A stretch of 64,000 bases of DNA from JAFASC01 sp036265935 (GCA_036265935.1 DATAOB010000017.1:1-64000), one strand, 5' to 3'. Positions 1 to 8,730 are shown, counted from the first letter of the stretch. A program made the numbers and translations. The notes: generated by a model not told the origin, from the letters alone.

Positions 1-6
1 GACGCG

Positions 7-1212
7 ATGAACAACAGTTTTCGCACGCTCGACGACGCCGATTTCAGGGGGAAGCGCGTTTTGGTGCGCGTCGACCTCAACGTGCCGATGGAAAACGGCA
101 AGGTCAGCGACGCGACGCGCATCGATCGCATCCTGCCGACACTTCGCGAAATCGCGGACAAAGGCGGCAAGGTCATCCTGCTTGCGCATTTCGGCCGGCC
201 GAAGGGCGGACCGGATGAAGCGAATTCACTGAAGTCGATCGCGCCGGTGCTGTCGCAGCATCTTGGGAAACCGGTCGCTTTCGCGCCAGATTGCATCGGC
301 AAGGCCGCAGAAGCGGCGATCGCCAAGATGCGCGACGGCGATATTCTGCTTCTCGAGAATACGCGCTTCCACAAAGGGGAGGAAAAGAACGATCCGGCCT
401 TCGTCGATGCACTTGCCGAACTCGGCGACATCTATGTCAACGATGCTTTTTCCGCCGCGCACCGCGCGCATGCTTCGACGGAAGGCCTTGCGCATAAGCT
501 CCCCGCCTATGCCGGCCGCACCATGCAGGCGGAATTGGAGGCGCTGGGCAAGGCGCTCGATAATCCGGTCCGCCCCCTGATGGCTGTTGTCGGTGGCGCG
601 AAAATCTCGACGAAGCTCGAACTCATCGGCAATCTTATAAACAAAGTCGACATTCTGGCGATCGGCGGCGGCATGGCGAATACGTTCCTCGCCGCCGGCG
701 GCAAGGAGATCGGCAAATCGCTTTGTGAGAAGGACCTGCTCGATACCGCGCGGTCGATTCTAAGGGACGCGGCGGCCGGATCGTGCCGGATCGTGCTGCC
801 AGTCGATGCGGCAGTGGCGCAGGAGTTCAAGGCGCACGCGCCGTGCAAAATGATCGATGTCGATCATGTCGGCGCGGACGACATGATCCTCGACATCGGC
901 CCGAAGGCGGTCGACGCCGTCTCGCGTTTGCTCCAGGACGCAAAGACGCTTGTCTGGAACGGCCCGTTCGGCGCGTTCGAGCTTGAGCCTTTCGATAAAG
1001 GCACGGTCGAAGTGGCGCGCGCGGCCGCGCGCCTCACCAAAGAGGGCGCGCTGCTTTCTGTTGCCGGCGGCGGTGACACGGTGGCGGCGCTCAACCACGC
1101 CGGCGTTGCGGACGAGTTTACCTATGTCTCGACTGCGGGCGGCGCCTTCCTGGAATGGCTCGAAGGCAAAACGTTGCCGGGGGTCGCGGCGCTGCGGCCG
1201 GCCTCGACGTGA
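7..1212 (+). CDS. pgk: Phosphoglycerate kinase
   Basis: Transfers the acyl phosphate of 1,3-bisphosphoglycerate to ADP (glycolysis; reversible in gluconeogenesis and carbon fixation), cytosolic. The 401-residue length is normal for bacterial Pgk. Visible family motifs are RVDLNVP at residues 21-27, HFGRP at 61-65 and the nucleotide-loop GGGDT at about 354-358. The usual STGGGA near the C-terminus reads STAGGA, a mild change. The ATG at base 7 follows almost at the window edge, so its ribosome binding site is not seen. The class I aldolase gene begins 47 bases downstream on the same strand, giving the pgk-fba order common in this order of bacteria; gap and tkt probably lie just upstream, outside the window. 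Confidence 0.97.
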   Translation: MNNSFRTLDDADFRGKRVLVRVDLNVPMENGKVSDATRIDRILPTLREIADKGGKVILLAHFGRPKGGPDEANSLKSIAPVLSQHLGKPVAFAPDCIGKAAEAAIAKMRDGDILLLENTRFHKGEEKNDPAFVDALAELGDIYVNDAFSAAHRAHASTEGLAHKLPAYAGRTMQAELEALGKALDNPVRPLMAVVGGAKISTKLELIGNLINKVDILAIGGGMANTFLAAGGKEIGKSLCEKDLLDTARSILRDAAAGSCRIVLPVDAAVAQEFKAHAPCKMIDVDHVGADDMILDIGPKAVDAVSRLLQDAKTLVWNGPFGAFELEPFDKGTVEVARAAARLTKEGALLSVAGGGDTVAALNHAGVADEFTYVSTAGGAFLEWLEGKTLPGVAALRPAST

Positions 1213-1259
1213 AAGCGGCGCACCCAATATTTCTTTAGATGCGATCAGGGGAGACCACG

Positions 1260-2285
1260 ATGAACAAGGACCAGCTCGCAGAAATCGCCAAGGCGATGGT
1301 GACCGGGGGCAAAGGCATCCTTGCCGCGGACGAAAGCTCAGGCACGATCAAGAAGCGTTTCGATGCGATCGGGGTCGAATCGACGCCGGAGAACCGGCGC
1401 GACTATCGCGAATTCATGTTCCGCTCGATGGATGCGATGAAGAATCACATTTCCGGCGTGATCCTTTATGACGAAACGATCCGTCAGAAGGCGAAAGACG
1501 GAACGCCGCTGGTGAAACTGATCGAGGCAGCGGGCTCGATTCCTGGCATCAAGGTCGATCAGGGCGCAAAGCCGCTGCCGAATTATCCCGGCGAGACGAT
1601 CACCGAAGGATTGGATGGCCTCGCCGGCCGACTGAAGGAATATTACGATCTTGGCGCGCGTTTCGCGAAATGGCGCGCCGTCATCGATATCGCCGCTGGC
1701 ATTCCGACGGCCTATGCTGTGAGCGCAAACGCGCATGCGCTTGGGCGCTACGCGGCATTGTGCCAGGAGGCCGACATCGTGCCGATCGTCGAGCCGGAAG
1801 TGCTGATGGATGGCGCCCACGATCTCGATCGCTGCTACGAGGTCACCGAGTTCGTTCTGCGCACCGTGTTCGACGAGCTTTTCGAAGCGCGCGTGCTTCT
1901 GGAAGGCACGGTTTTGAAGCCGAACATGGTCATACCCGGCAAAAAGTCGGGCAAGCCGGCCTCGCCAGATCAGATTGCGGAAGCGACTGTGCGGCTGTTC
2001 AAGCGCTGCGTGCCGGTGGCGGTGCCGGGGATCGCCTTTCTCTCGGGCGGTCAGTCCGACGTCGAGGCGACCGCCAATCTTGATGCCATCAACCGCATCG
2101 GCCCGCTGCCCTGGGCGATTACGTTCAGCTACGGCCGCGCCCTGCAGGCGGCGCCGCAGAAGGCCTGGTCCGGTAAGCCCGGCAATGTCGCCGCGGCGCA
2201 GGCCGCCTTCGCGCATCGCGCCCGGATGAACGGCCTCGCCGCCATGGGCCGCTGGTCGCAGGAGCAGGAGAAGGCTGCCGCCTGA
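1260..2285 (+). CDS. fba: Fructose-bisphosphate aldolase, class I
   Basis: Cleaves fructose 1,6-bisphosphate to dihydroxyacetone phosphate and glyceraldehyde 3-phosphate through a lysine Schiff base. Class I is assigned from LAADESSGTIKKRF near residues 21-34 and the Schiff-base segment VLKPNMV with Lys220. The 341-residue size fits the fructose-bisphosphate aldolase class I family; there is no metal-site pattern of class II enzymes. An ATG 21 bases upstream at 1239 is also open, but AGGGGAG at 1247-1253 sits correctly before the ATG at 1260, so I use that start. It lies between pgk and an alpha/beta hydrolase on the same strand and is probably cotranscribed with pgk. Confidence 0.96.
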   Translation: MNKDQLAEIAKAMVTGGKGILAADESSGTIKKRFDAIGVESTPENRRDYREFMFRSMDAMKNHISGVILYDETIRQKAKDGTPLVKLIEAAGSIPGIKVDQGAKPLPNYPGETITEGLDGLAGRLKEYYDLGARFAKWRAVIDIAAGIPTAYAVSANAHALGRYAALCQEADIVPIVEPEVLMDGAHDLDRCYEVTEFVLRTVFDELFEARVLLEGTVLKPNMVIPGKKSGKPASPDQIAEATVRLFKRCVPVAVPGIAFLSGGQSDVEATANLDAINRIGPLPWAITFSYGRALQAAPQKAWSGKPGNVAAAQAAFAHRARMNGLAAMGRWSQEQEKAAA

Positions 2286-2298
2286 GCCGCGCGGACCC

Positions 2299-3057
2299 AT
2301 GTTCGTCGAGTCCGGCGGCAGCGGCGCGCCGACGCTCCTCTTGCTGCACGGGCTTGGCGCCAATGCCGCGGTGTGGCGCAAGCTCCTGCCATTAGTGGAG
2401 ACGCACTGGCCGGGCCGCTGGATCGCGCCCGATCTGTTGGGCCACGGGCGCTCGCCCGTAAGCCCGATCTACAGCTATGGCGCGCATGCCGCCGCGCTCG
2501 CGGAGGCCATGGGGCAGGGCAAGCGCGTCGCCATTCTCGGCCATTCCTTCGGCGGTGTGATCGGGCTTATGCTGGCGACCGGCTGGTTCGGCGTCGATGT
2601 GAGGCACGTCCTCGCGCTTGGCGTGAAGCTCAGCTGGAGCCCGAACGATCTTGCCCGGATGGCAAATCTCTCCGAGGCGCCGGTGCGCTGGTTCGAGGAG
2701 CGCGCCGCGGCGGCGGAGCGCTATTTGCGGGTCGCGGGCCTCAGCGGATTGGCCGCGCCCGAATCCGAGATGGCGAGCGCCGGCATTGTCGAAGAATCCG
2801 GCCGCTTCCGCCTCGCGGCCGATCCGCGGATTCATTTAGTCGGCGCGCCGCCGATCGATGATCTCATCAGCGTCATCAAAGTGCCGGTGCGTTTCGCCGC
2901 CGGAGCCGCCGATCAAATGGTCGGTCTCGACGACATGCGCCGCTACGATCCGACCGCCGAAATCATTACAGAAGCCGGGCACAACACGCATGTCGAGCGG
3001 CCGGAAAAAGTCTGGACTTTGTTCGAGCAAATGATGCGGCGCACGCAAGCTGAATAG
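2299..3057 (+). CDS. Alpha/beta hydrolase
   Basis: A 252-residue single-domain alpha/beta hydrolase of unknown substrate. The oxyanion-loop HGLG is at residues 17-20, the nucleophile elbow GHSFGG at 81-86 (Ser83), and the catalytic His falls in GHNTHVERPE near residue 231; the acid is probably the Asp in AGAADQMVG. No signal peptide is seen, so it is probably cytosolic. It starts 13 bases after the aldolase stop and is likely the last gene of the pgk-fba transcript. The sequence resembles esterase/lactonase-type members, but nothing in the context identifies a substrate. Confidence 0.85.
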   Translation: MFVESGGSGAPTLLLLHGLGANAAVWRKLLPLVETHWPGRWIAPDLLGHGRSPVSPIYSYGAHAAALAEAMGQGKRVAILGHSFGGVIGLMLATGWFGVDVRHVLALGVKLSWSPNDLARMANLSEAPVRWFEERAAAAERYLRVAGLSGLAAPESEMASAGIVEESGRFRLAADPRIHLVGAPPIDDLISVIKVPVRFAAGAADQMVGLDDMRRYDPTAEIITEAGHNTHVERPEKVWTLFEQMMRRTQAE

Positions 3058-3066
3058 CTTAATTGG

Positions 3067-3081
3067 TTAATCATTTGTTAA
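3067..3081. promoter_or_regulatory. CtrA-type binding box upstream of ftcR
   Basis: The sequence TTAA-N7-TTAA is perfect at 3067-3081 (spacer TCATTTG), with a further TTAA at 3059-3062. TTAA-N7-TTAA is the established consensus of the alphaproteobacterial cell-cycle regulator CtrA. It lies about 150 bases before the ftcR start in a locally AT-rich gap of 175 bases. Function is inferred from the motif and position only. Confidence 0.55.
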
Positions 3082-3138
3082 CTTCTGCCCACAACCGCAC
3101 GATTCACATCACCTCTAAGACTCGTAAAGCGGGATTTG

Positions 3139-3168
3139 AATCCACAGGCTCGTTAACGCTTGTGGATT
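3139..3168. promoter_or_regulatory. Dyad with GTTAAC centre upstream of ftcR
   Basis: An 8-base inverted repeat AATCCACA/TGTGGATT encloses 14 bases that contain the palindrome CGTTAACG. It is followed by the T-rich run TTTTGTTTG. It could be a terminator for the pgk-fba-hydrolase transcript or an operator for ftcR, whose ATG is 65 bases downstream. The sequence does not decide between them. Confidence 0.4.
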
Positions 3169-3232
3169 TTGTTTGACGAACCTGAGTCGCGGGATTCTTA
3201 TGGGGCTGCGGCGGTGATTCGGGGGCTGATCC

Positions 3233-3907
3233 ATGTTTGTCATTGTCGACGAACGCGAGATCGTAACGAGCGGGTATACATCGAGATTTAAAAGGGAAGG
3301 GGTGTCTTCGACGGGCTTCTGTCCCGACGAATTCAGAGAATGGGTCGGCTCGGTCGCTGAGCCAGACCTCGGCGCAATCGAAGCCTTCTTGCTCGGCGAT
3401 TGCAAAGCGCGCGAGACTTATCCGCGTATGATCCGCGAGCGCTCACGCGCTCCAGTGATCGCAATGAACGAGATGCACTCGCTCGAACAGACGCTCGATC
3501 TCTTCGCCGCCGGCGTCGACGATGTGGTGCGCAAGCCGGTTCATGTCAGAGAAATCCTTGCGCGCGTCGGCGCCATCCAGCGCCGCGCCACGTCGACAAA
3601 GGAGCAGGCGGCGATCGTCGGCGAGATGAAGATTTTCTTCGATGGCCGCGATCCCGAACTTAAAGGCGAGACGTTCCCGCTGCCGCGGCGCGAGCGGCGC
3701 ATCCTCGAGCACCTCGTCGTCAACCGCGGCAAACGCGTGACCAAGGCGCAGATTTTCAACGCCATCTACGGCCTCTTCGACGAGCAAGTCGAGGAGAACG
3801 TCGTCGAGAGCCACATGAGCAAGCTGCGCAAAAAATTGCGCCGCAAGCTCAGTTATGATCCGATCGATTCGAAGCGCTATCTCGGCTATTGCCTGAAAGC
3901 AGCCTGA
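3233..3907 (+). CDS. ftcR: Flagellar transcriptional regulator FtcR/Rem type
   Basis: A 224-residue response-regulator-like DNA-binding protein closely resembling Brucella FtcR and rhizobial Rem, regulators of flagellar genes. The N-terminal receiver-like half (1-115) contains the family segments VDERE and DDVVRKPVHVREILAR, but the usual acidic pair and the phospho-accepting Asp are not evident, so it may act without phosphorylation. The C-terminal winged helix (about 128-222) holds FPLPRRERRILEHL, GKRVTKAQIFNAIYG, NVVESHMSKLRKKLR and DSKRYLGYC, characteristic of this subgroup. In Brucella and rhizobia the gene lies among flagellar genes; here it stands alone between a glycolytic run and an ABC transporter. 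A CtrA-type box lies upstream and a hairpin downstream. Confidence 0.9.
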   Translation: MFVIVDEREIVTSGYTSRFKREGVSSTGFCPDEFREWVGSVAEPDLGAIEAFLLGDCKARETYPRMIRERSRAPVIAMNEMHSLEQTLDLFAAGVDDVVRKPVHVREILARVGAIQRRATSTKEQAAIVGEMKIFFDGRDPELKGETFPLPRRERRILEHLVVNRGKRVTKAQIFNAIYGLFDEQVEENVVESHMSKLRKKLRRKLSYDPIDSKRYLGYCLKAA

Positions 3908-3915
3908 CTTTTGCA

Positions 3916-3938
3916 CCGGATGCGGTAGCCGCATCCGG
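3916..3938. terminator. Hairpin between convergent ftcR and livK
   Basis: A perfect 10-base stem CCGGATGCGG/CCGCATCCGG with a 3-base loop begins 9 bases after the ftcR stop and ends 17 bases from the livK stop on the other strand. There is no clear T-run on the ftcR side. It is most simply a bidirectional terminator. Confidence 0.6.
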
Positions 3939-3954
3939 CACGCGCGCCAAGCCG

Positions 3955-5109
3955 CTATTTCACCAAGTGGAACGCGCCGCCTTCCACTTTGATGAAGACC
4001 ACGGAACTTGCTTCATAGCCGTTGTGATCGGTCGGCGTCATATTCGAAAGACCGTTGTTCAAATAGACGTTCTTCGTCTTCTCGAGCTCGTCGCGCAGCG
4101 CGGCGCGGAATTCCGGGGTGCCCGGCTTGCCGACTTTAAGCGCGTTCGGAATCGCGTTCTGCAATAGCAGGAACGAATCGAAGAGATGCGCACCGAAAAT
4201 ATTGCCGCGCGTGCCGTTCGCCTTTTCGAATCGCGTCAGATAATCATTGGCGACTTTGCGGAACGGGCTGCCCTCTTCGAGGTCGTTGGCGATCGTGAAC
4301 GGCTCGCCGGAGAAGATGACGCCTTCGACATCCTTGCCGCCGAGCTTAATGAATTCTTCGGTGGCAACGCCATGGGTCTGATAGACCGGGCCGGTATAGC
4401 CGCGCTCGCGCAGCGCCTTTTGCGGCAGAACGGCTGGCGTCCCAGCCGACGCAATGAACACAGCGTCGGGTTTTGTGGCGATGATCTTCAAAACCTGCCC
4501 GGTCACGCTCGTGTCGCTGCGCGCATAGACTTCATGCGTCGTCAGCGTGATCCCGTGATTCGGCGCGAGCTTCGAAAGCTCGTTCCAATAACCCTCGCCA
4601 TAGCCGTCGCTGACGCCGAGATAGCCGAGCGGCTTCACGCCTTTCTTGGCAATGAAGTTCATGATGGCGGTAGCCATCAGCGAGTCGTTCGGCACGACCT
4701 TGAAGACCCACTTGCGCTTCTCATCCATCGGCGTGACCAGCGCGCTGGCGGCCGCGATGGTCATAAGCGGCGTCTTCGATTCGAAGGCGATGTCGACGAG
4801 CGGCAGCGACGTCGGCGTCAGCGACGAGCCAATCACCGCATCCACCTTCTCATCCGCGATGAGCTTGCGCATGTTCTGCGCCGATTTCGTACCGTCGGAC
4901 TCGTCGTCGAGCGCAATAAAGCTCACCTTCTCGCCGGCAACTTCGGTGGGAAGCGCGCCGACCGCTTTCATTTCCGGCTGCCCGAGTGCGGCGCCGGGTC
5001 CGCTGGCGCTCACGGTGATGCCGATCTTGATTTCCGCTTGCGCGGCTTGAAAAGCGGCAAGTGAAACCGAAAAGGCCAAAGCGGCGAGCATTCCGTAGCG
5101 AAGATGCAT
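3955..5109 (-). CDS. livK: Branched-chain-type ABC transporter substrate-binding protein
   Basis: Periplasmic ligand-binding component of a hydrophobic-amino-acid-family (LIV) importer, 384 residues. The N-terminus has an Ala-rich signal peptide ending near AAQAEIKIG (cleavage about residue 25), followed by the type I periplasmic-binding fold (GITVSASGPGAALG, IALDDESDGTKSA, VIGSSLTPTSL). It is the last gene of a minus-strand set livH, livM-livG, livF, livK. Family members bind branched-chain amino acids, amides or aromatic acids. The nearby CYP199A-like P450 makes an aromatic acid ligand a reasonable guess, but the sequence does not prove it. Confidence 0.9.
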   Translation of the reverse strand: MHLRYGMLAALAFSVSLAAFQAAQAEIKIGITVSASGPGAALGQPEMKAVGALPTEVAGEKVSFIALDDESDGTKSAQNMRKLIADEKVDAVIGSSLTPTSLPLVDIAFESKTPLMTIAAASALVTPMDEKRKWVFKVVPNDSLMATAIMNFIAKKGVKPLGYLGVSDGYGEGYWNELSKLAPNHGITLTTHEVYARSDTSVTGQVLKIIATKPDAVFIASAGTPAVLPQKALRERGYTGPVYQTHGVATEEFIKLGGKDVEGVIFSGEPFTIANDLEEGSPFRKVANDYLTRFEKANGTRGNIFGAHLFDSFLLLQNAIPNALKVGKPGTPEFRAALRDELEKTKNVYLNNGLSNMTPTDHNGYEASSVVFIKVEGGAFHLVK

Positions 5110-5142
5110 TCGTTCCTCCCTTCATTTTTCGTGAGCGCCGCC

Positions 5143-5868
5143 TCAATAGGAAGCGCCGCCAAGTCCGAGATAGCTTTCAACTAGCCGCGGATTGTTGGTG
5201 ATTTCAGCAGAAGTGCCGGCCGCCGTCACCCGGCCTAGCTCTAGCACATAGGCGTAGCTCGCGATCTGCAGCGCCGCGCGTGCATTCTGCTCGATAAGCA
5301 GTATCGACACGCCTGCCTCTTTGAGCCCGGTGATGATGTGGAAGACGTCGCGGACGATGCGCGGCGCGAGGCCGAGACTCGGCTCGTCGAGCATGAGCAG
5401 GCGCGGCCGCGCCATCAGGGCGCGCCCCATCGCCAGCATCTGCCGCTCGCCGCCGGAGAGCGTGCCGGCCAGCTGCCGCCGCCGCTCTTTCAGCCGCGGG
5501 AAGCGAGCATAGACCTCTTCGAGATTGTGCGTTCTCTCCGCCCGTGAGCGGCGGAACCCGCCAAGCAGGAGATTGTCCTCGACAGGCATGGACGCAAACA
5601 ATTCGCGCCGCTCCGGCACGAGGCAGAGCCCGCCCGCGACACGCGCCTCGAGCGAGAGATCGGCGACTGCCTTGCCGTCGAATTCAATGCTGCCCTTGCC
5701 TTTCATCACGCCCATGATTGCGTTGAGCAGCGTGGTCTTACCAGCGCCGTTGGCGCCGATGACGGTGACGATGGAGGCGTGCGGCACGCCGAGCGAGACG
5801 CCGTGCACGGCCTCGACTCGCCCGTAGGACACGTGCATGTCGGCGACGCTGAGCAGCGCGTCCCTCAT
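5143..5868 (-). CDS. livF: LIV-type ABC transporter ATP-binding protein
   Basis: The second ATPase of the LIV importer, 241 residues. Walker A GANGAGKTTLL, ABC signature LSGGERQML and Walker B LLMLDEPSLGL are all intact, and the C-terminal YVLELGRVTAAGTSAEI is typical of LivF. Its ATG overlaps the stop of the livM-livG fusion (ATGA at 5865-5868), a sign of translational coupling. livK follows 33 bases downstream. It works with the ATPase half of the fused LivM-LivG to drive uptake through LivH and LivM. Confidence 0.94.
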   Translation of the reverse strand: MRDALLSVADMHVSYGRVEAVHGVSLGVPHASIVTVIGANGAGKTTLLNAIMGVMKGKGSIEFDGKAVADLSLEARVAGGLCLVPERRELFASMPVEDNLLLGGFRRSRAERTHNLEEVYARFPRLKERRRQLAGTLSGGERQMLAMGRALMARPRLLMLDEPSLGLAPRIVRDVFHIITGLKEAGVSILLIEQNARAALQIASYAYVLELGRVTAAGTSAEITNNPRLVESYLGLGGASY

Positions 5869-7634
5869 GTGACGCCTCCAAGATAGGCTTCGAGGACGCG
5901 CGGGTTGCTGCGCACGTCCTGCGACACGCCTTGCGCGATTTTCACGCCGAAATCGAGCACGACCAGCCGGTCCGCGAGACTCATGACAAAGTCCATGTCG
6001 TGCTCGACGAGCAGCACGCTCATGCCTTCCGCGCGCAGCTCGCGTAACAGCCGCGCAAGCTCCTTCTTCTCGCCGACGCGCAGGCCTGCTGCGGGTTCAT
6101 CGAGCAGCAAAAGCACGGGATCGAGACAGAGTGCGCGGGCGATCTCGACAAGCCGCAATTGGCCGAGCGACAAACTGCCGGCGAGCATCAAGGCCTGCTC
6201 GCCGAGGCCGACGCGCTGCAATTGACGCTGCGCATTGGTGAGCAGCGCCGCTTCTTCGTGTCGCTCCAGATGCGCGAAGGCGCGCAGCGACCCCGCCGCA
6301 CCGCGCAGATGTGCGCCGAGCGCGGCATTCTCGATGACGCTCATGTCGGACGCGAGATGCACATGCTGGAACGTGCGGCTGATGCCGAGCCCCGCCACGT
6401 CTTGCGGCCGCTCGCCAACGAGCGGCTTGCCGCAGAACGCGATCGTGCCGCTCGTCAGCGGAATGACGCAGGTCAGAAGATCGAATGTCGTGCTTTTCCC
6501 GGCGCCGTTCGGACCGATGAGCCCCAAAATCTCGCCTGCGGTGACTTCAAAACTGACGTCGTTCACCGCAATCAATCCGCCGAAGGTCTTCCGCGCCGCG
6601 TTCACTTGCAAGAGCGGGGTTCCCGCGGCGGGTTTTTCTCGCTGCGGCAACGCCACCTCCGGCGCTTGCGGCAATTTCGGCGGCGGCGGCGGCCCGGCCA
6701 TCAGCGGCCACAATCCCTGCGGCGCCGTCTCGAGCACGAGAACGAGAATGGCGCCGAAGACGATCGTCTCGTAATTGCCGGTCGAGCCGATTATCCACGG
6801 CAAGATGTTCTGCAGCTGATCCTTCAGGATGGTGACAGCGGCGGCGCCGAGGATGGCGCCGTAGATGCGCCCGGCACCGCCGATCACCGCCATGATCAGA
6901 TATTCGATGCCGGTATTGACGCCGAATGCGCCGGGGCTGACCGAGCGCTGGAAGTGCGCGTAGAGCCAGCCGGCGAGTCCGGCGAGCAGGGCGGAATAAA
7001 CAAAGACGATGAGCTTGGCCCGCGGTGCGTTGACGCCGAAGGATTCGGCCGCGACGGCGCCGCGACGCAAGGCGCGGATGGCGCGGCCGATGCGGCTGTC
7101 GAGCAGATTGCGCGTCGCGACGAACGACAGCAAAACCGCGATCCACACGACGACAAAATATTCGCGCGGATCGATGATCGCGTGCGTGCCGACGCGCAAT
7201 GGCGGAATTCCGGAGAGGCCGTCATGCGAACCGAGTGTGCTGGAATTGCCGAAGACGTAAAAAAGCGCGATGCCCCAAGCGATGGTGCCGAGCGGCAGGT
7301 AATGGCCCGAAAGCCGTACGGTGACCGCGCCGATGAGCAACGCGCCGAGCGCGGTGACGGTGAGCGAGACAGGCAAGGTCAGCCAGGGCGAGACGCCGTA
7401 GTCGAGCGCCAGCACCGCGCTCGTATAGGCGCCGAAACCGACGAAGGCGGCTTGTCCGAACGAGGTCATGCCGCCGACACCGGTTAAGAGCACAAGTCCG
7501 AGCGCAACCAGACTCGAGAGGCCGATGTAGTTGAACAGCGTGATCCAGTAGGCCGGCAGCAAGCCGGTAAACGGCGCAAACAATGCCGCGAGCGCAAAGA
7601 GCGGCGGCAGCCATTTACGCAAGGAGAGACTCAC
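5865..7634 (-). CDS. livMG: Fused LIV-type permease and ATPase (LivM-LivG)
   Basis: One 589-residue protein joins the LivM permease (about 1-310, many hydrophobic segments, with GGMTSFGQAAFVGFGAY and IGGAGRIYGAILGA) to the LivG ATPase (about 340-589), through a Pro-rich linker at about 315-332. The ATPase has Walker A GPNGAGKST (about 374-382), the variant signature LSLGQ (about 488-492) and Walker B LLLLDEPAAGL. I choose the GTG at 7634 because it overlaps the livH stop as GTGA and is preceded by GGAGGACGAGGA; an in-frame ATG at 7673 lies inside livH and would add 13 residues. Such fusions are known in alphaproteobacteria; they fix a 1:1 permease/ATPase ratio. Confidence 0.9.
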   Translation of the reverse strand: MSLSLRKWLPPLFALAALFAPFTGLLPAYWITLFNYIGLSSLVALGLVLLTGVGGMTSFGQAAFVGFGAYTSAVLALDYGVSPWLTLPVSLTVTALGALLIGAVTVRLSGHYLPLGTIAWGIALFYVFGNSSTLGSHDGLSGIPPLRVGTHAIIDPREYFVVVWIAVLLSFVATRNLLDSRIGRAIRALRRGAVAAESFGVNAPRAKLIVFVYSALLAGLAGWLYAHFQRSVSPGAFGVNTGIEYLIMAVIGGAGRIYGAILGAAAVTILKDQLQNILPWIIGSTGNYETIVFGAILVLVLETAPQGLWPLMAGPPPPPKLPQAPEVALPQREKPAAGTPLLQVNAARKTFGGLIAVNDVSFEVTAGEILGLIGPNGAGKSTTFDLLTCVIPLTSGTIAFCGKPLVGERPQDVAGLGISRTFQHVHLASDMSVIENAALGAHLRGAAGSLRAFAHLERHEEAALLTNAQRQLQRVGLGEQALMLAGSLSLGQLRLVEIARALCLDPVLLLLDEPAAGLRVGEKKELARLLRELRAEGMSVLLVEHDMDFVMSLADRLVVLDFGVKIAQGVSQDVRSNPRVLEAYLGGVT

Positions 7635-8668
7635 TCCTCGTCCTCCAGATGCGAGGAGCGCAGCGAGCGCCAAACCAGAACCGGCAGGATGATCGTGAAG
7701 ACGAGCACTTCCTTATACGCGCTCCACCAGAAGGAAGAAAAGGACTCGACCAAGCCGACGCCGAGCGCGGCAAGCGCGGTGATGGTGTAACTCGCGAGCC
7801 CGCCGACAATCGCGGCGACGAAGCCCTTGAGGCCGATCAGGAAGCCGCTGTCGTAATAGATCGCCGTGATCGGCGTGATGAGAATGCCGGAGACCGCGCC
7901 GATTAGCGCCGCCATGCCGAACGCGACCTGGCCTGCAACGGAGGTTGGAATGCCGACAAGCCGCGCGCCGAGCCGGTTTGCCGCGCAGGCGCGCAGTGCC
8001 TTGCCGGTGAGCGTGAAGCCGAAGAACACCGCGAGGCCGGCCAATAGAACGAGCGTGACGGCGATCACCACAATGCTTTGGCCGGTGATGATCAGAGCGC
8101 CGGCGGTATAACTCGCATCGGACAAAGCCGCCGTGCGGACACCCTCGGGGCCGAAGAACGCGAGCCCGAGGCCGACCAGCGAGAGATGCACGCCGAACGA
8201 CGCGATCAACAGCACAAGCACGCTTGCCTGCGCCAGCGGCTCGAAGGCGATGCGGTAGATCAGCGGACCCATCGGCACGACAAGCAACAACGTCAAGATC
8301 GTATTGGCGGTCAGTCCAAGTTTCATCGGCGCGATGAATTTCGTCACCGCGATCAAAACCAATGGCACGATCAACGTCGAGGCGATCACTTTGACGAAGC
8401 GCGCGGCATCCATTTCGCGCCAATGCCAGACAATGCTGGAAATCGCCGCGAGAAAGCCGAGCGCAACGAGCAGCCACAAGGTTGGCGGCACGCGGCCGGC
8501 TTCGAGGGCTGCCACGGTCAGTCCGGCAAACGCAACGAATTCGCCCTGCGGCACGAGAATGACGCGCGTTACCGCAAAAACCAGAACAAGCGCGATGGCA
8601 ACCAGCGCGTAAATCGCGCCGTTGATCACCGCGTCTTGGACGAGGAACAGAACGATCGTCGAATCCAA
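7631..8668 (-). CDS. livH: LIV-type ABC transporter permease
   Basis: Inner-membrane permease of the LIV importer, 345 residues with many transmembrane segments. LivH features include AVINGAIYALVAIALVLVFAVTR near the N-terminus, GKALRACAANRLGARLVGI (the cytoplasmic loop contacting the ATPase) and GGLASYTITALAALGVGLVESF near the end. The start is a TTG at 8668 with GGAG about 10 bases upstream. It is the first gene of the set and is coupled to livM-livG by a GTGA overlap. A repeat-bearing gap of 233 bases separates it from the P450 upstream on the same strand. Confidence 0.92.
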   Translation of the reverse strand: MDSTIVLFLVQDAVINGAIYALVAIALVLVFAVTRVILVPQGEFVAFAGLTVAALEAGRVPPTLWLLVALGFLAAISSIVWHWREMDAARFVKVIASTLIVPLVLIAVTKFIAPMKLGLTANTILTLLLVVPMGPLIYRIAFEPLAQASVLVLLIASFGVHLSLVGLGLAFFGPEGVRTAALSDASYTAGALIITGQSIVVIAVTLVLLAGLAVFFGFTLTGKALRACAANRLGARLVGIPTSVAGQVAFGMAALIGAVSGILITPITAIYYDSGFLIGLKGFVAAIVGGLASYTITALAALGVGLVESFSSFWWSAYKEVLVFTIILPVLVWRSLRSSHLEDEE

Positions 8669-8730
8669 GACGATCAGGCTCCGCGCAGGTGTGCGAAGGG
8701 CGTTAGCTTCGTTCTAAACTCAGCCACTTT

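Noticed and set aside
1338..2381. A 347-codon minus-strand frame over the aldolase gene
   Set aside because: It is antisense to the aldolase with all its motifs and has no features of its own.
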